Assembly: GCF_023822005.2 (NCBI RefSeq) | Contig: NZ_CP098806.1 | Location: 5,702,501 to 5,766,500, forward strand | DNA length: 64,000 nt | Direction of reading: 5' to 3' | DNA from: Dyadobacter fanqingshengii | GTDB lineage: Bacteria > Bacteroidota > Bacteroidia > Cytophagales > Spirosomataceae | Part shown: piece by piece, positions 50,929 to 59,977 of the stretch | Layout of the letters: each line of letters begins with the position of its first letter | Position numbering within the stretch: the stretch's first letter is position 1 | Position numbers and translations under genes: made by a program | The notes under the pieces: generated by a model | Database searches by the model: none | Told to the model about the DNA's origin: nothing | The model's input: the letters and a program-made list of their open reading frames with translations, nothing else

Positions 50929-52218
50929 TTAACGGTTCATCATCTCCTCAATCTCCTCTGCTTCAATCGGGATATGCGCCATTAAATCCAGGTTTCCGTT
51001 TTCTGTAATCAGAATGTCGTTTTCCAGACGAATGCCCAATCCTTCTTCGCGAATGTAGATGCCGGGTTCGCAGGTAAATACCATTCCTGGCTCGAAACGG
51101 CGGTATTTGTTGCCTACGTCGTGAATGTCGAGGCCCAGAAAATGCGAAGTGCCGTGCGGGAAATATTTCTTATATGCAGGCGTTTCAGGATCTTGCTTGG
51201 CAATGTCGTCTTTTGTAATCAATCCCAGGCCGATCAACTCACTTTCCATGATTTTTCCGACTTCCAAATGATATTCATCCCAAATATTTCCGGCAACCAA
51301 CATGCCTTTTGCCACTTTGAAAACCCTTAAAACAGCATCGTAAACGTCACGCTGCCGCTTCGTGAAACGACCATTCACCGGAATGCTCCGGGTCAGATCC
51401 GCTCCGTAATTGGCATATTCAGCCGCAACATCCAGCAAAAGAATGTCGCCATCGTTACAAGGCTGGTCATTTTGAATGTAATGCAGCACGCATGCATTTG
51501 CACCGGACGCGATAATGGGTTGGTAAGCAAAGCCTTTGGAGCGATTACAAATAAATTCGTGCAGCAATTCGGCTTCAATTTCGAATTCCTGAACACCCGG
51601 CTTTACAAATGTCAAAAGCCGCTCGAAACCAAGTTTGGTAATGTCGCAGGCTTTTTGAAGCAATTCAATTTCCTGAGGCTGCTTAATGGCCCGGAGCTGG
51701 TGCATCAGCGGCGCCAGCCTGGCCAATGTATGAATGGGATACTTTTCCCTGAATTCATTTACAAAACGCGTCTCGCGGGTCTGCACCTGGGAGTCGTTTC
51801 TGGTGTGCTCATTCGTATTCAAATAAACATTGTCGGCTTCAAAAACAATGTTCCTGAAAACGGTTTCGTATTGATGCGTCCAATAAATAGTTTTGATGCC
51901 CGTTTGTTCGCGTGCTTGCTCTTTGGTCAGTTTTTCACCTTCCCAGACGGCGATTGTTTCATTGGTTTCTCTCAAAAAAAGGACTTCCCGGAGCTTTTCA
52001 TCAGGGTGTTCGGGAGAGAGAACGAGGATGGTTTCCTCCTGATCCACGCCAGTAAGATAGAACAGGTCTGAATTTTGCTTGAAACCCATTGAGCCGTCAG
52101 CATTAGTGGGCATAACGTCGTTGGAATTCAATATAACCAATGATTTTGGCTTCAATAATTGGTTAAGTCGGCGGCGATTTTCTATAAAAAGGTCCTTGCC
52201 AATAGGATCATAACGCAT
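50929..52218 (-). CDS. Aminopeptidase P family protein (Xaa-Pro aminopeptidase)
   Basis: The 429-residue metallopeptidase removes N-terminal residues before proline. An N-terminal domain (about 1-170, starting with YDPIGKDLFIENRRRL) precedes the pita-bread catalytic domain. Metal ligands are visible in DVAAEYANYGADLTR (two Asp), FPHGTSHFLGLDIHD (His), CEPGIYIREEG (Glu) and GLGIRLENDILI (Glu). This is the PepP/AMPP type. It is transcribed just upstream of the antitoxin-like gene but 55 nt away. Confidence 0.95.
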   Translation of the reverse strand: MRYDPIGKDLFIENRRRLNQLLKPKSLVILNSNDVMPTNADGSMGFKQNSDLFYLTGVDQEETILVLSPEHPDEKLREVLFLRETNETIAVWEGEKLTKEQAREQTGIKTIYWTHQYETVFRNIVFEADNVYLNTNEHTRNDSQVQTRETRFVNEFREKYPIHTLARLAPLMHQLRAIKQPQEIELLQKACDITKLGFERLLTFVKPGVQEFEIEAELLHEFICNRSKGFAYQPIIASGANACVLHYIQNDQPCNDGDILLLDVAAEYANYGADLTRSIPVNGRFTKRQRDVYDAVLRVFKVAKGMLVAGNIWDEYHLEVGKIMESELIGLGLITKDDIAKQDPETPAYKKYFPHGTSHFLGLDIHDVGNKYRRFEPGMVFTCEPGIYIREEGLGIRLENDILITENGNLDLMAHIPIEAEEIEEMMNR

Positions 52219-52382
52219 AGGTGCTAAATTTTGTAACTGGTAATTTAATTTGTAAAATTACGTTTATCTTGTTCAAAAATAGAGCGACAAAACTGCAAAA
52301 TTCCTTTTGTTTGGTTCTGAGCGTGATATACCAAAATGTTGATTTTTTCGATCGACGATATAACCTAACTATGATAATATTC

Positions 52383-53909
52383 ATGAAAAGATTGTTTCTG
52401 CTTGCGTTTGTTTTTGCTCCTTTTATTTTGTCGGCAAGTCCGAAATATTGGATTTATCTCAAAAACAAGGACCTGAACGCCGCACCGGCTGTTTCTGCAT
52501 TAACGCTTGAAAACCGCCTTAAAATGGGTCTCGTCGCTTCTGACGAAATGGACCTGCCTGTAAAAGGCGATTACGAGCGGGCGTTGCGCGAACAATCTGT
52601 CAATATTATCAACCGTTCCAAATGGCTGAATGCGGTTTCGGCGATCTTGACGAGCGAACAGGCGATGAAAGTTCGTGAACTGGATTTTGTCCAGGAAGTG
52701 GTTCCTATCGATCCCGGATTTTACATTGCCCGCACCAAGGCCATTGAAAAGGCACAAATGGCGCCGGTAATGTCGCAAGTTCAGGCTAATGCATTTACAA
52801 AGGAGAATATTTCAGCCAAAGACGTGACCATAGGCGTGATCGACGCCGGTTTTTATGGCGCCGATTCTTCCCTTTCCCTAACACAGATTTTTTCCAACAA
52901 AAGAATATTAGGCATCCGCGATTACGTAAAGCCGGGCCGCTCGGGTGAATTGCTCTTCAGCACCGCTGAATCATTTTCGGACATGCACGGAACAGAGGTT
53001 TTGGCTGCCATTGCAGGCATTGATTTTCAGGATGAGATCCAATATGGCATGGCCACCAATGCCAAGTTTTATTTGGCCAGAACTGATTATTCATTGCGCG
53101 AATACAGGGGCGAGGAGGATAACTGGATCGCAGCCATGGAGTGGATGGACAGCCTGGGCGTGCGTTTGATCAACACATCCTTGGGTTATGCCAAAGGATT
53201 TTCAGACCCAAAAGAAAATTACATTCCTTCCCAAATGGACGGCAAAACCTCCGCCATTTCAAAAGCCGCACAGATTGCCTCGGACAGAAAAGGCATTATG
53301 CTGATCGTCTCAGCTGGAAATGAAGGCGATGATAAAAGCTGGGAAATTGTTTCGGCCCCGGCGGATGCAAAAGGCGTTCTTGCCGTAGGTGCAACCAATG
53401 GAAAGCTCTGGAACAGAATCGGTTATAGCAGCGTAGGGCCCGAGTTTTTATCTTATGTAAAGCCTAATGTTTCCTGCTTTTCATTATATGGAACTTCATT
53501 ATCCGCGCCGGTCATTACTGGTTTTGCGGCTTGTCTTTTACAAGCAAATCCAAAATTGACAAACAAAGAGCTGATCAGCCTCATCGAGAAATCAGCGCAT
53601 TTATATCCTTATGGCAACAATTTTGTGGGCTATGGCGTGCCACAGGCTTCCCGTGCGCTTGCCCTGGCCAAAGCGCCCTATTTGCCTGATAATGCGAAGC
53701 TAATCAATGCAAAAGGACGCAGCATCGACGTTGATGTTGATAGTGAAGATCAAATGGTCGCGATTTATAGAAAGAAAACCGATAAAGATGTCATCGCGCA
53801 GCAAGTGGCCAAAATTCAAAACGGCAAAATTGCGCTGAAACGTCAGAACGGCGAGCGTTTCACGACCATTGACCTCAAAAATTTTGTGATCGAAGTGGCT
53901 TGGGATTAA
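52383..53909 (+). CDS. Subtilisin-family (S8) serine peptidase
   Basis: The ATG at 52383 gives 508 residues with a clear signal peptide (MKRLFLLAFVFAPFILSASP). Other in-frame codons at 52221 and 52371 would lengthen it without a better signal. The catalytic triad is Asp154 (VIDAGFYG), His202 (DMHGTEVLA) and Ser372 (GTSLSAPVITG); Asn313 in SAGNEG is the oxyanion-hole residue. A pro-region of about 120 residues precedes it. It is an extracytoplasmic protease; no T9SS domain follows the catalytic core. It is convergent with the Na+/H+ antiporter gene (2 nt apart). Confidence 0.94.
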   Translation: MKRLFLLAFVFAPFILSASPKYWIYLKNKDLNAAPAVSALTLENRLKMGLVASDEMDLPVKGDYERALREQSVNIINRSKWLNAVSAILTSEQAMKVRELDFVQEVVPIDPGFYIARTKAIEKAQMAPVMSQVQANAFTKENISAKDVTIGVIDAGFYGADSSLSLTQIFSNKRILGIRDYVKPGRSGELLFSTAESFSDMHGTEVLAAIAGIDFQDEIQYGMATNAKFYLARTDYSLREYRGEEDNWIAAMEWMDSLGVRLINTSLGYAKGFSDPKENYIPSQMDGKTSAISKAAQIASDRKGIMLIVSAGNEGDDKSWEIVSAPADAKGVLAVGATNGKLWNRIGYSSVGPEFLSYVKPNVSCFSLYGTSLSAPVITGFAACLLQANPKLTNKELISLIEKSAHLYPYGNNFVGYGVPQASRALALAKAPYLPDNAKLINAKGRSIDVDVDSEDQMVAIYRKKTDKDVIAQQVAKIQNGKIALKRQNGERFTTIDLKNFVIEVAWD

Positions 53910-53911
53910 TG

Positions 53912-55507
53912 TCAGCCTGAGTTTCTCAGCCTTGCTTCTTCCAGGTCCAATTCCCTTTCCTTTGTCCTTATCAATTCGTCGGAACACACCTGGTCCCGGC
54001 GAATTTTTCTTATCTCCTCACGCTTAATGCCTACAATTTCCACGAGCATTTTCCGGTAAGCCCTTGCAAAGCCAATGGTTGCGTTGTTGTCAACATCCAT
54101 ATAACGCGTATCGGCCAGCTCGATGATCTTTTCGTAGCGGTCTTTCAGAAGTCTGAAAGGCTCGAACTGCGAGATTTCGCCTTCATAATTAGACTGCATA
54201 TATTCCAGACTAACCGTCGCCAGACGCGCATTGATAATCGCTTTTTGCTCGGTCATGTTCTCGCCCGGATCCTCAATTTTGAGCACACGGATGAGCCAAG
54301 GAAGGCTTAATCCTTGTAAGACGAGCGTAAAAAGGATCACTACAAAAGTGATAAACAAAATAAGATCACGGTTTGGATATGCTCTGCCGTCCAGGGTTAG
54401 GGGAATGGCTAATGCAGAAGCGAGCGAGACAACGCCACGCATGCCGCTCCATGCTACGATAAAGGTGGTCCGCCAGTTTGGCCGAACCTCTTTCTCCCTT
54501 ACTTTTTTGGACAAAATGCGGGGAAGATAAGTGCCCGGATAGACCCAGATAATGCGGATAATGATGGTAACAACGCTGATAATAACGGCATATGAAATAA
54601 GCTGAAGCAATGAGTAAGCGCCAAGACCCTTCATTACTTCCGGCAATTGCAGGCCTATCAGAATAAAAACAATGCCATTCAATAGAAAAATCACCGTTTC
54701 CCATACATAAGTGCTCTGCATCCGCGATTGATATGCAAAAACTTCGTGCGCCCGGAAGCTCAAAAACAAACCGCCGCTCACGACCGCCAATACACCTGAA
54801 TATTCGAAATGCTCCGCCGCGATGTACATCATATAAGGCGTAATGAATGTAAGCGCCGTGTCGATGGCCGGTGTGGTCGGGAAATATTTATGTACAAAGT
54901 AAAGCACAGTGGCAATGGCAAGCCCCACCACGATCCCCATGCCCGCTACCAGGAAAAAGTCCAGCCCCGCCTTCCAAAGCACAAACTCGCCTGTGGCAAT
55001 GGTCGCCAGCGCGAAACGGAACACGATCAGCGAAGAAGCATCATTGACAAGACTTTCGCCTTCAAGAACTGTAACGACTTTTTTGGGCACTTTAAGTCCC
55101 TGAAGAACAGAAGTGGCCGCCACAGCATCCGGCGGAGAAATAACGCCGCCCAGCAAAAAGCCCATAGCCAATGTAAATCCAGGAATGATCGAACTGGAAA
55201 GATAAGCGACAGCGGTTGCTGTGAAGACAACCAGACCGATAGAAAGCAGTCCAATGGGTCGCCGCGATTGCCAGAAATCTTTCCAGGAAGTATTCCAGGC
55301 CGCCGAGTATAAAAGTGGGGGCAAAAAGATCAGAAAAACCCAGTCTGGTTCGAGCTGCATATGCGGCATGCCCGGGATGAAACTGATGAGTAAACCTGCG
55401 ATAACCAAAAAGATAGGATAGGAGACTCCAATTTTTTCGCTCAGCATCGTGAGCATTGAGACAATAAAAAGCAGGGAAATGATTAATAGTAAATTATCGT
55501 GAATCAT
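53912..55507 (-). CDS. Na+/H+ antiporter, CPA1/NhaP type
   Basis: This 531-residue carrier has about 12 membrane helices (about 1-410) and a cytoplasmic helical tail (about 415-531). Hallmarks are the GVISPPDAVAATSVL motif (Pro-Pro-Asp-Ala), LVNDASSLIVFRFALA with the conserved Asn-Asp, and WSGMRGVVSLASALAIPL. It exchanges sodium (or potassium) for protons and sets pH and salt tolerance. Ion choice cannot be fixed by reading. It appears monocistronic. Confidence 0.94.
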   Translation of the reverse strand: MIHDNLLLIISLLFIVSMLTMLSEKIGVSYPIFLVIAGLLISFIPGMPHMQLEPDWVFLIFLPPLLYSAAWNTSWKDFWQSRRPIGLLSIGLVVFTATAVAYLSSSIIPGFTLAMGFLLGGVISPPDAVAATSVLQGLKVPKKVVTVLEGESLVNDASSLIVFRFALATIATGEFVLWKAGLDFFLVAGMGIVVGLAIATVLYFVHKYFPTTPAIDTALTFITPYMMYIAAEHFEYSGVLAVVSGGLFLSFRAHEVFAYQSRMQSTYVWETVIFLLNGIVFILIGLQLPEVMKGLGAYSLLQLISYAVIISVVTIIIRIIWVYPGTYLPRILSKKVREKEVRPNWRTTFIVAWSGMRGVVSLASALAIPLTLDGRAYPNRDLILFITFVVILFTLVLQGLSLPWLIRVLKIEDPGENMTEQKAIINARLATVSLEYMQSNYEGEISQFEPFRLLKDRYEKIIELADTRYMDVDNNATIGFARAYRKMLVEIVGIKREEIRKIRRDQVCSDELIRTKERELDLEEARLRNSG

Positions 55508-55701
55508 AGAGGAATGTGAAGTTTCGGAATATAAATGTATGCAAAAATGAAAACAGACGTTATAAGATTTTGTGTGTTATCGAGCACGCAAAATGATTTT
55601 TTGGTTCATCTTTGCTGGAAAAATAACAGAACTTTCTATCTTTATTGCTCCGAAAGATCATGTATGTATCATAAATTTTATCACCTAATCCTTAATTCCC
55701 A

Positions 55702-56991
55702 ATGAGTACTTCTCGAAGAGATGTTCTGAAAATGGCAAGCATTGCGCTGGCAGGCAGCACTTTACCAGCCATTACGATCCTCAATCCAAACCGTGCATTT
55801 GCAGGGGTTAATGCTGAGACTTTGAAAATAGGTTTGATCGGTTGCGGCGGACGTGGTTCCGGTGCAGCTAACCAGGCTTTAAAAGCTGATCCTAATGTTG
55901 TTCTCCACGCAATGGGAGATATATTCAAAGACAAAATGGATTCTTCGCTTGAAAACCTGACGAAAGTGCATGGTGCAAAAGTGAAAGTCGATGATGGTCA
56001 TAAATTTGTAGGATTTGATGCTTTCAAAAAAGTACTTGATTCGGGTGTTGATGTTGTAATTCTTGCAACGCCTCCACATTTCCGTCCTGAGCATTTAACG
56101 GCTGCTATCAATGCCGGTAAGCACGTTTTCTGCGAAAAACCAGTTGCAGTTGATGCACCGGGCGTTCGTAAAGTACTTGACGCGGCCAAATTGGCAAAAC
56201 AAAAAAATCTTGCTTTAATGTCCGGCTTCTGCTGGCGTTACCATGAGCCAAAGCGTGCAAGTTTCGGAAAGATACTGGATGGCGCTGTTGGTGATATTTC
56301 TGCAATTTATAACACTTACGACACAGGCACATTGTGGTCTTTCCCACGCGTGCAAGGCTGGACAGACGCGGAATATGTGTTGCGCAACTGGACTTACTAT
56401 ACATGGCTGGCAGGTGACCACATCGTAGAGCAGGCCGTGCACAGCATTGACATGATGTCGTGGGCAATGGGCGGCAAATTGCCGGTTTCCGCAGTAGGAA
56501 CAGGTGGTCGTCAGGTTCGTACAGATTCTCTTTTTGGTAACATTTTTGATCACTTCTCTGTCGTTTACGACTACGAAAACGGAGCAAAAGGTTTCCACCA
56601 TTCAAGACAGCAAGCCAACTGCGAAAACAGTTATCTGGTTGAAACGATTGGAACAAAAGGCCGTGCAATGGTAAACTGCGCAAGAAATGTGCATGAAATC
56701 TTTGGACAAAATCCATGGAAGTACACAGGTGCGCAAAACGACATGTACCAGACTGAGCATAACGAACTTTTTGCCTCTATCAGAAGCGGTAAACACGTGA
56801 ACGATGGTGAATTTATGGCGCAAAGCACGCTAATCGCCATCATGGGACGAATGGCTGCGTATACTGGAAAGCGCGTAACCTGGGATGAAGCAATGAACTC
56901 GACAGAGAAACTGGGGCCAGACACATATAGTTTTGATATGAAGCCGCCGGTTGTTGAAGTTGCTAAACCTGGTATCACCGCGTTTTCATAA
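55702..56991 (+). CDS. Gfo/Idh/MocA family oxidoreductase with Tat signal
   Basis: This 429-residue NAD(P)-dependent sugar oxidoreductase starts with a Tat signal (STSRRDVLKMASIALAGS, Arg-Arg). The Rossmann domain follows with GLIGCGGRGSGAANQAL at about 43-60, then CEKPVAVDAPGVRKVL and a C-terminal GFO-type domain with WYHEPKRASFG-like elements. The Tat signal makes a periplasmic location likely. It is 6 nt upstream of a TIM-barrel isomerase gene, which suggests a shared sugar pathway. The substrate is unknown. Confidence 0.9.
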   Translation: MSTSRRDVLKMASIALAGSTLPAITILNPNRAFAGVNAETLKIGLIGCGGRGSGAANQALKADPNVVLHAMGDIFKDKMDSSLENLTKVHGAKVKVDDGHKFVGFDAFKKVLDSGVDVVILATPPHFRPEHLTAAINAGKHVFCEKPVAVDAPGVRKVLDAAKLAKQKNLALMSGFCWRYHEPKRASFGKILDGAVGDISAIYNTYDTGTLWSFPRVQGWTDAEYVLRNWTYYTWLAGDHIVEQAVHSIDMMSWAMGGKLPVSAVGTGGRQVRTDSLFGNIFDHFSVVYDYENGAKGFHHSRQQANCENSYLVETIGTKGRAMVNCARNVHEIFGQNPWKYTGAQNDMYQTEHNELFASIRSGKHVNDGEFMAQSTLIAIMGRMAAYTGKRVTWDEAMNSTEKLGPDTYSFDMKPPVVEVAKPGITAFS

Positions 56992-56997
56992 GATCTT

Positions 56998-57951
56998 ATG
57001 CAAAGAAGAGATTTTCTGAAAAACTCAGCGCTCGCTGCAACCGGCGCTGCTGTTGGTGCGGCCACAGTAGGCACTGCATCGGCTGCCAATGCATCAATGC
57101 TTACAAATCCAGGGTCATCTATCCTAACACCTGCTAGTCCATTGGCCAGACCAATGGTGAAAAAGAGCCTGATGTGGGGGATGGTGAAAGAGGATTTGTC
57201 AGTAATGGACAAGTTTAAATTACTAAAAGATCTTGGTTACGACGGAGTGGAACTTGATTCTCCCGACAAACTGGATATGAAGGAGGTCCTTGCGGCCAGA
57301 GATAAAACCGGTTTGCTGATTCCCGGCACTGTTAATTCGATGCACTGGAAGCTGCCATTATCGGATCCTGATCCAAAGAAAAGGGAAGAATGTGCCAAGT
57401 CCATTGAAAAAGCATTGTGGGACACCAAAGAATATGGCGGGAACACCGTGCTGGTTGTGCCAGGTGTGGTTAATGCAACTGTAACTTATGGAGAAGCCTA
57501 TGAACGTTCGCAGGCAGAGATTCGCAAACTGCTCCCCATAGCGGAAAAAACAGGTGTTAAAATAGCGATTGAGAACGTTTGGAACCAATTTTTGCTAAGT
57601 CCGCTGGAAGCAGCAAAGTATGTCGATGACTTCAAACACCCCATGGTTGGCTGGTATTTTGACGTTGGAAATGTGCTACGCTACAGTTGGCCGGCTTCCT
57701 GGATCGAAGCATTGAATAAGCGCATTTTAAAGCTTCATTTGAAAGAATTCAGTTTTAAAAAACAGAATGACCTGGGTCTTTGGAAAGGGTTTGATGTAGA
57801 GTTTATGGAAGGTGATAATAATTGGCCCGAAGTAAACAAAGCCCTCCAAAAAATCGGCTACTCAGGCTGGGCCTCGGCGGAAGTCGCAGGCGGCGATCGG
57901 AAACGGTTGCTAACCATCCGGGAGAAGATGGACGAGGTTTTTAAAGCATAA
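56998..57951 (+). CDS. Sugar phosphate isomerase/epimerase (TIM-barrel) with Tat signal
   Basis: This 317-residue protein has a Tat signal at the N-terminus (MQRRDFLKNSALAATGAA, Arg-Arg). The AP-endonuclease-2/xylose-isomerase-like barrel has GYDGVELDSPDKLDMKEVL, the GNTVLVVPGVVNATVTY strand, IAIENVWNQFLLSPLEAAKYV, VGWYFDVGNVLRY and a C-terminal LKLHLKEF. Glu, Asp and His residues in those strands would bind a divalent metal. It is co-transcribed with the Gfo/Idh/MocA gene just upstream. Confidence 0.9.
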   Translation: MQRRDFLKNSALAATGAAVGAATVGTASAANASMLTNPGSSILTPASPLARPMVKKSLMWGMVKEDLSVMDKFKLLKDLGYDGVELDSPDKLDMKEVLAARDKTGLLIPGTVNSMHWKLPLSDPDPKKREECAKSIEKALWDTKEYGGNTVLVVPGVVNATVTYGEAYERSQAEIRKLLPIAEKTGVKIAIENVWNQFLLSPLEAAKYVDDFKHPMVGWYFDVGNVLRYSWPASWIEALNKRILKLHLKEFSFKKQNDLGLWKGFDVEFMEGDNNWPEVNKALQKIGYSGWASAEVAGGDRKRLLTIREKMDEVFKA

Positions 57952-57974
57952 AATCATTATGCTATATAATAAAC

Positions 57975-58001
57975 AAAGAGCCTGGGAAACCAGGCTCTTT
58001 T
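57975..58001 (+). terminator. Terminator after the TIM-barrel isomerase gene
   Basis: AAAGAGCCTGG (57975-57985) pairs with CCAGGCTCTTT (57990-58000) around a GAAA tetraloop. It sits 24 nt after the stop. The minus-strand lipoprotein gene ends 27 nt away, so it may serve both. Confidence 0.85.
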
Positions 58002-58027
58002 GCATTTAATTCAATCAATAAAAATCG

Positions 58028-58489
58028 TTATTTCTTCACTTTATACAAAGTTCTTGCGTAATGCTTAATGGTGGAGATCTTCAACTCCTGATTTTTTACC
58101 TGAACAAGCTTGTATTCTTTAAATTCACCGCTTTTGTCCAGAAAACCAATGATGCAGGAAAGCTCTTCTTTGCCTTTGCGGACCTCCACTTTGGGCATAA
58201 TGCCGAAGTTGGGGATCTTGATGTTGTCTTCGGCATCGAGTTCTTTGTATTTTATTTTAACCAAAAAATTAAATGTTGATTTCGTTTCATACACGTCCAC
58301 GGAAAAGCGCCAGTCGTTGAGCGGGTCTTTAACTTTTTCGGTATAACTGGCTACTGCGCTGTTTTCAACCACTTTTCTTTCCGCAGGGATGGTGTCATTG
58401 ACAATTCCGGATTCCTGGCCGTCTTTATTTTTGGTATTCTGGTTACACGCAAACAATGTTAGCAGGAGAAAAAGGCTGCAATACTTCAT
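58028..58489 (-). CDS. Small lipoprotein of unknown function
   Basis: The ATG at 58489 gives 153 residues with a lipoprotein signal (Cys15 in LFACNQ). A longer reading from 58531 would place 14 residues before the signal. The mature part is hydrophilic at the start (NTKNKDGQES) and then forms a strand-rich domain. Elements are LNDWRFSVDVYETKSTFNFLVKIKYKEL, FGIMPKVEVRKGKEELSCIIGFLD and KLVQVKNQELKISTIKHYARTLYKV (each cited in part). No family was recognised. Confidence 0.7.
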   Translation of the reverse strand: MKYCSLFLLLTLFACNQNTKNKDGQESGIVNDTIPAERKVVENSAVASYTEKVKDPLNDWRFSVDVYETKSTFNFLVKIKYKELDAEDNIKIPNFGIMPKVEVRKGKEELSCIIGFLDKSGEFKEYKLVQVKNQELKISTIKHYARTLYKVKK

Positions 58490-58533
58490 TGGAATCACTA
58501 TTTGGTTTGAGATGCTGCTACTACTTTGCAATA

Positions 58534-58546
58534 TACCTTTGTTATT
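58534..58546 (+). promoter_or_regulatory. Candidate -7 box for the nucleoside-gate gene
   Basis: TACCTTTG (58534-58541) matches TAnnTTTG on the plus strand, about 84 nt before the ATG of the next gene. The best upstream TTTG lies at 24-nt spacing, longer than expected. Confidence 0.3.
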
Positions 58547-58624
58547 TACATTAAATAAAATATTTTACTTTCGGCATTCGAAACAAATCGTTACCTAACC
58601 TGCCTGTCACCCCGAACCTAACTC

Positions 58625-59860
58625 ATGGCGTTAAACTATATTTTCGTAGGATTTTTTGTCATTGCATTTGTCATTGCCTTTTTGAAATTTATCCTAACCG
58701 GGGATGTGCAGACTTTTAAGGCAATTACGGAGGGAATGCTGGAAATGGCCAAAGTTGCGGTGATGGACATTGCTTTGCCTCTTACCGGTGTGATGGCGTT
58801 TTTTCTGGGGATTTTGAATGTGGGTGAAAAAGCCGGGATTATTAATGCGCTGGCGAGGTTTATAGGGCCGTTTTTCAATAAGCTCTTTCCGGAAGTTCCT
58901 AAGGATCACCCTGCGAATGGTCAGATGATCATGAATTTTTCCGCTAATTTTCTCGGGCTGGATAATGCTGCTACACCTTTCGGATTAAAGGCCATGCAGA
59001 GTTTGCAGGAGCTTAATCCGAGTAAGGACACGGCTTCCAATGCGCAAATCATGTTTTTGGTTTTGCACACTTCCGGTTTGCAAATTATCCCGCTATCTAT
59101 CATTGCACAAAGAGCCATTCTTGGAGCGGAAAGCCCTTCGGATGTTTTTATCCCCTGCGTTGTGGGCACTTATATTACCACGGTTGTGAGTATGCTGATC
59201 ACGGCTGCCTGGCAAAGGATCAATCTCTTCAACCGGACTGTAATGCTCGGCTTGGGTAGCATTACCACCATCATTGCATTGATTTTGTGGTATTTATCAA
59301 GTTTGCCAAAAGAGCAGATCGAAACAGTCTCTATTTTCGTAGGCAATTCTGTGCTGCTGGGTGTTGTGGCTGGATTTCTATTTTGGGGAATGTATCGGAA
59401 GGTGAATGTTTTTGAAACATTTATAGAGGGGGCAAAGGCCGGATTTACAACCTCTGTCACGATCATTCCATATCTGGTAGGACTTCTTGTTGCGATCAGC
59501 GCGTTCAGGGCGTGCGGCGCGATGGATTATCTGATTGACGGACTGAAATGGATGTTTGCCCTAACCGGGATGAACACGGACTTTACAGATGCTTTACCCG
59601 TTGCGCTGATGAAACCACTCAGCGGGAGCGGTGCCCGGGCATTAATGATCGACGCCATGAAAGAATTCGGCCCCGACTCATTTATTGGGCGCCTGGTCTG
59701 TATTTTCCAGGGCTCGGCAGACACAACGCTCTATATTGTTGCCTTATATTTTGGTTCGGTAGGTATCAAGAACACCCGATACGCCATTGTAGCCGGATTA
59801 ATCGCCGATTTGATAGGCGTTTTGGCTGGAATATGGCTTGGTTACTTATTTTTCCACTGA
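58625..59860 (+). CDS. Nucleoside-recognition (Gate) domain membrane protein
   Basis: This 411-residue membrane protein has two tandem Gate/nucleoside-recognition domains, related to SpmA and SpmB in spore formers. The first covers about 40-190 (LPLTGVMAFFLGILNVGEKAGI, MIMNFSANFLGLDNAATPFGLKAM). The second covers about 260-410 (TSVTIIPYLVGLLVAISAFRACGAMD, VALMKPLSGSGARALMIDAM, GSADTTLYIVALYFGSVGIKNTRYA). It likely transports or gates a small molecule; the substrate is not known. It is a fused SpmAB-like protein in a non-spore-former. Confidence 0.9.
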   Translation: MALNYIFVGFFVIAFVIAFLKFILTGDVQTFKAITEGMLEMAKVAVMDIALPLTGVMAFFLGILNVGEKAGIINALARFIGPFFNKLFPEVPKDHPANGQMIMNFSANFLGLDNAATPFGLKAMQSLQELNPSKDTASNAQIMFLVLHTSGLQIIPLSIIAQRAILGAESPSDVFIPCVVGTYITTVVSMLITAAWQRINLFNRTVMLGLGSITTIIALILWYLSSLPKEQIETVSIFVGNSVLLGVVAGFLFWGMYRKVNVFETFIEGAKAGFTTSVTIIPYLVGLLVAISAFRACGAMDYLIDGLKWMFALTGMNTDFTDALPVALMKPLSGSGARALMIDAMKEFGPDSFIGRLVCIFQGSADTTLYIVALYFGSVGIKNTRYAIVAGLIADLIGVLAGIWLGYLFFH

Positions 59861-59977
59861 TTTTCAGCGATCCAACACGAAATACCCTTTTACCCCCGAT
59901 ATGCAACCGTCCGTATAAAATGGATGGCTGTTTTTTCTGGTAAACACTAATATTGATCATCTAACTCTGAACCGCTT

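Noticed and set aside
54809..55312. A 167-codon plus-strand frame
   Set aside because: It is antisense to the Na+/H+ antiporter; the product is rich in Arg, Lys, Asn and Gln with no domain.
56108..57212. Minus-strand frames of 128-202 codons opposite the Gfo/Idh/MocA and isomerase genes
   Set aside because: Both plus-strand genes have Tat signals and full family motifs; the antisense frames have none.
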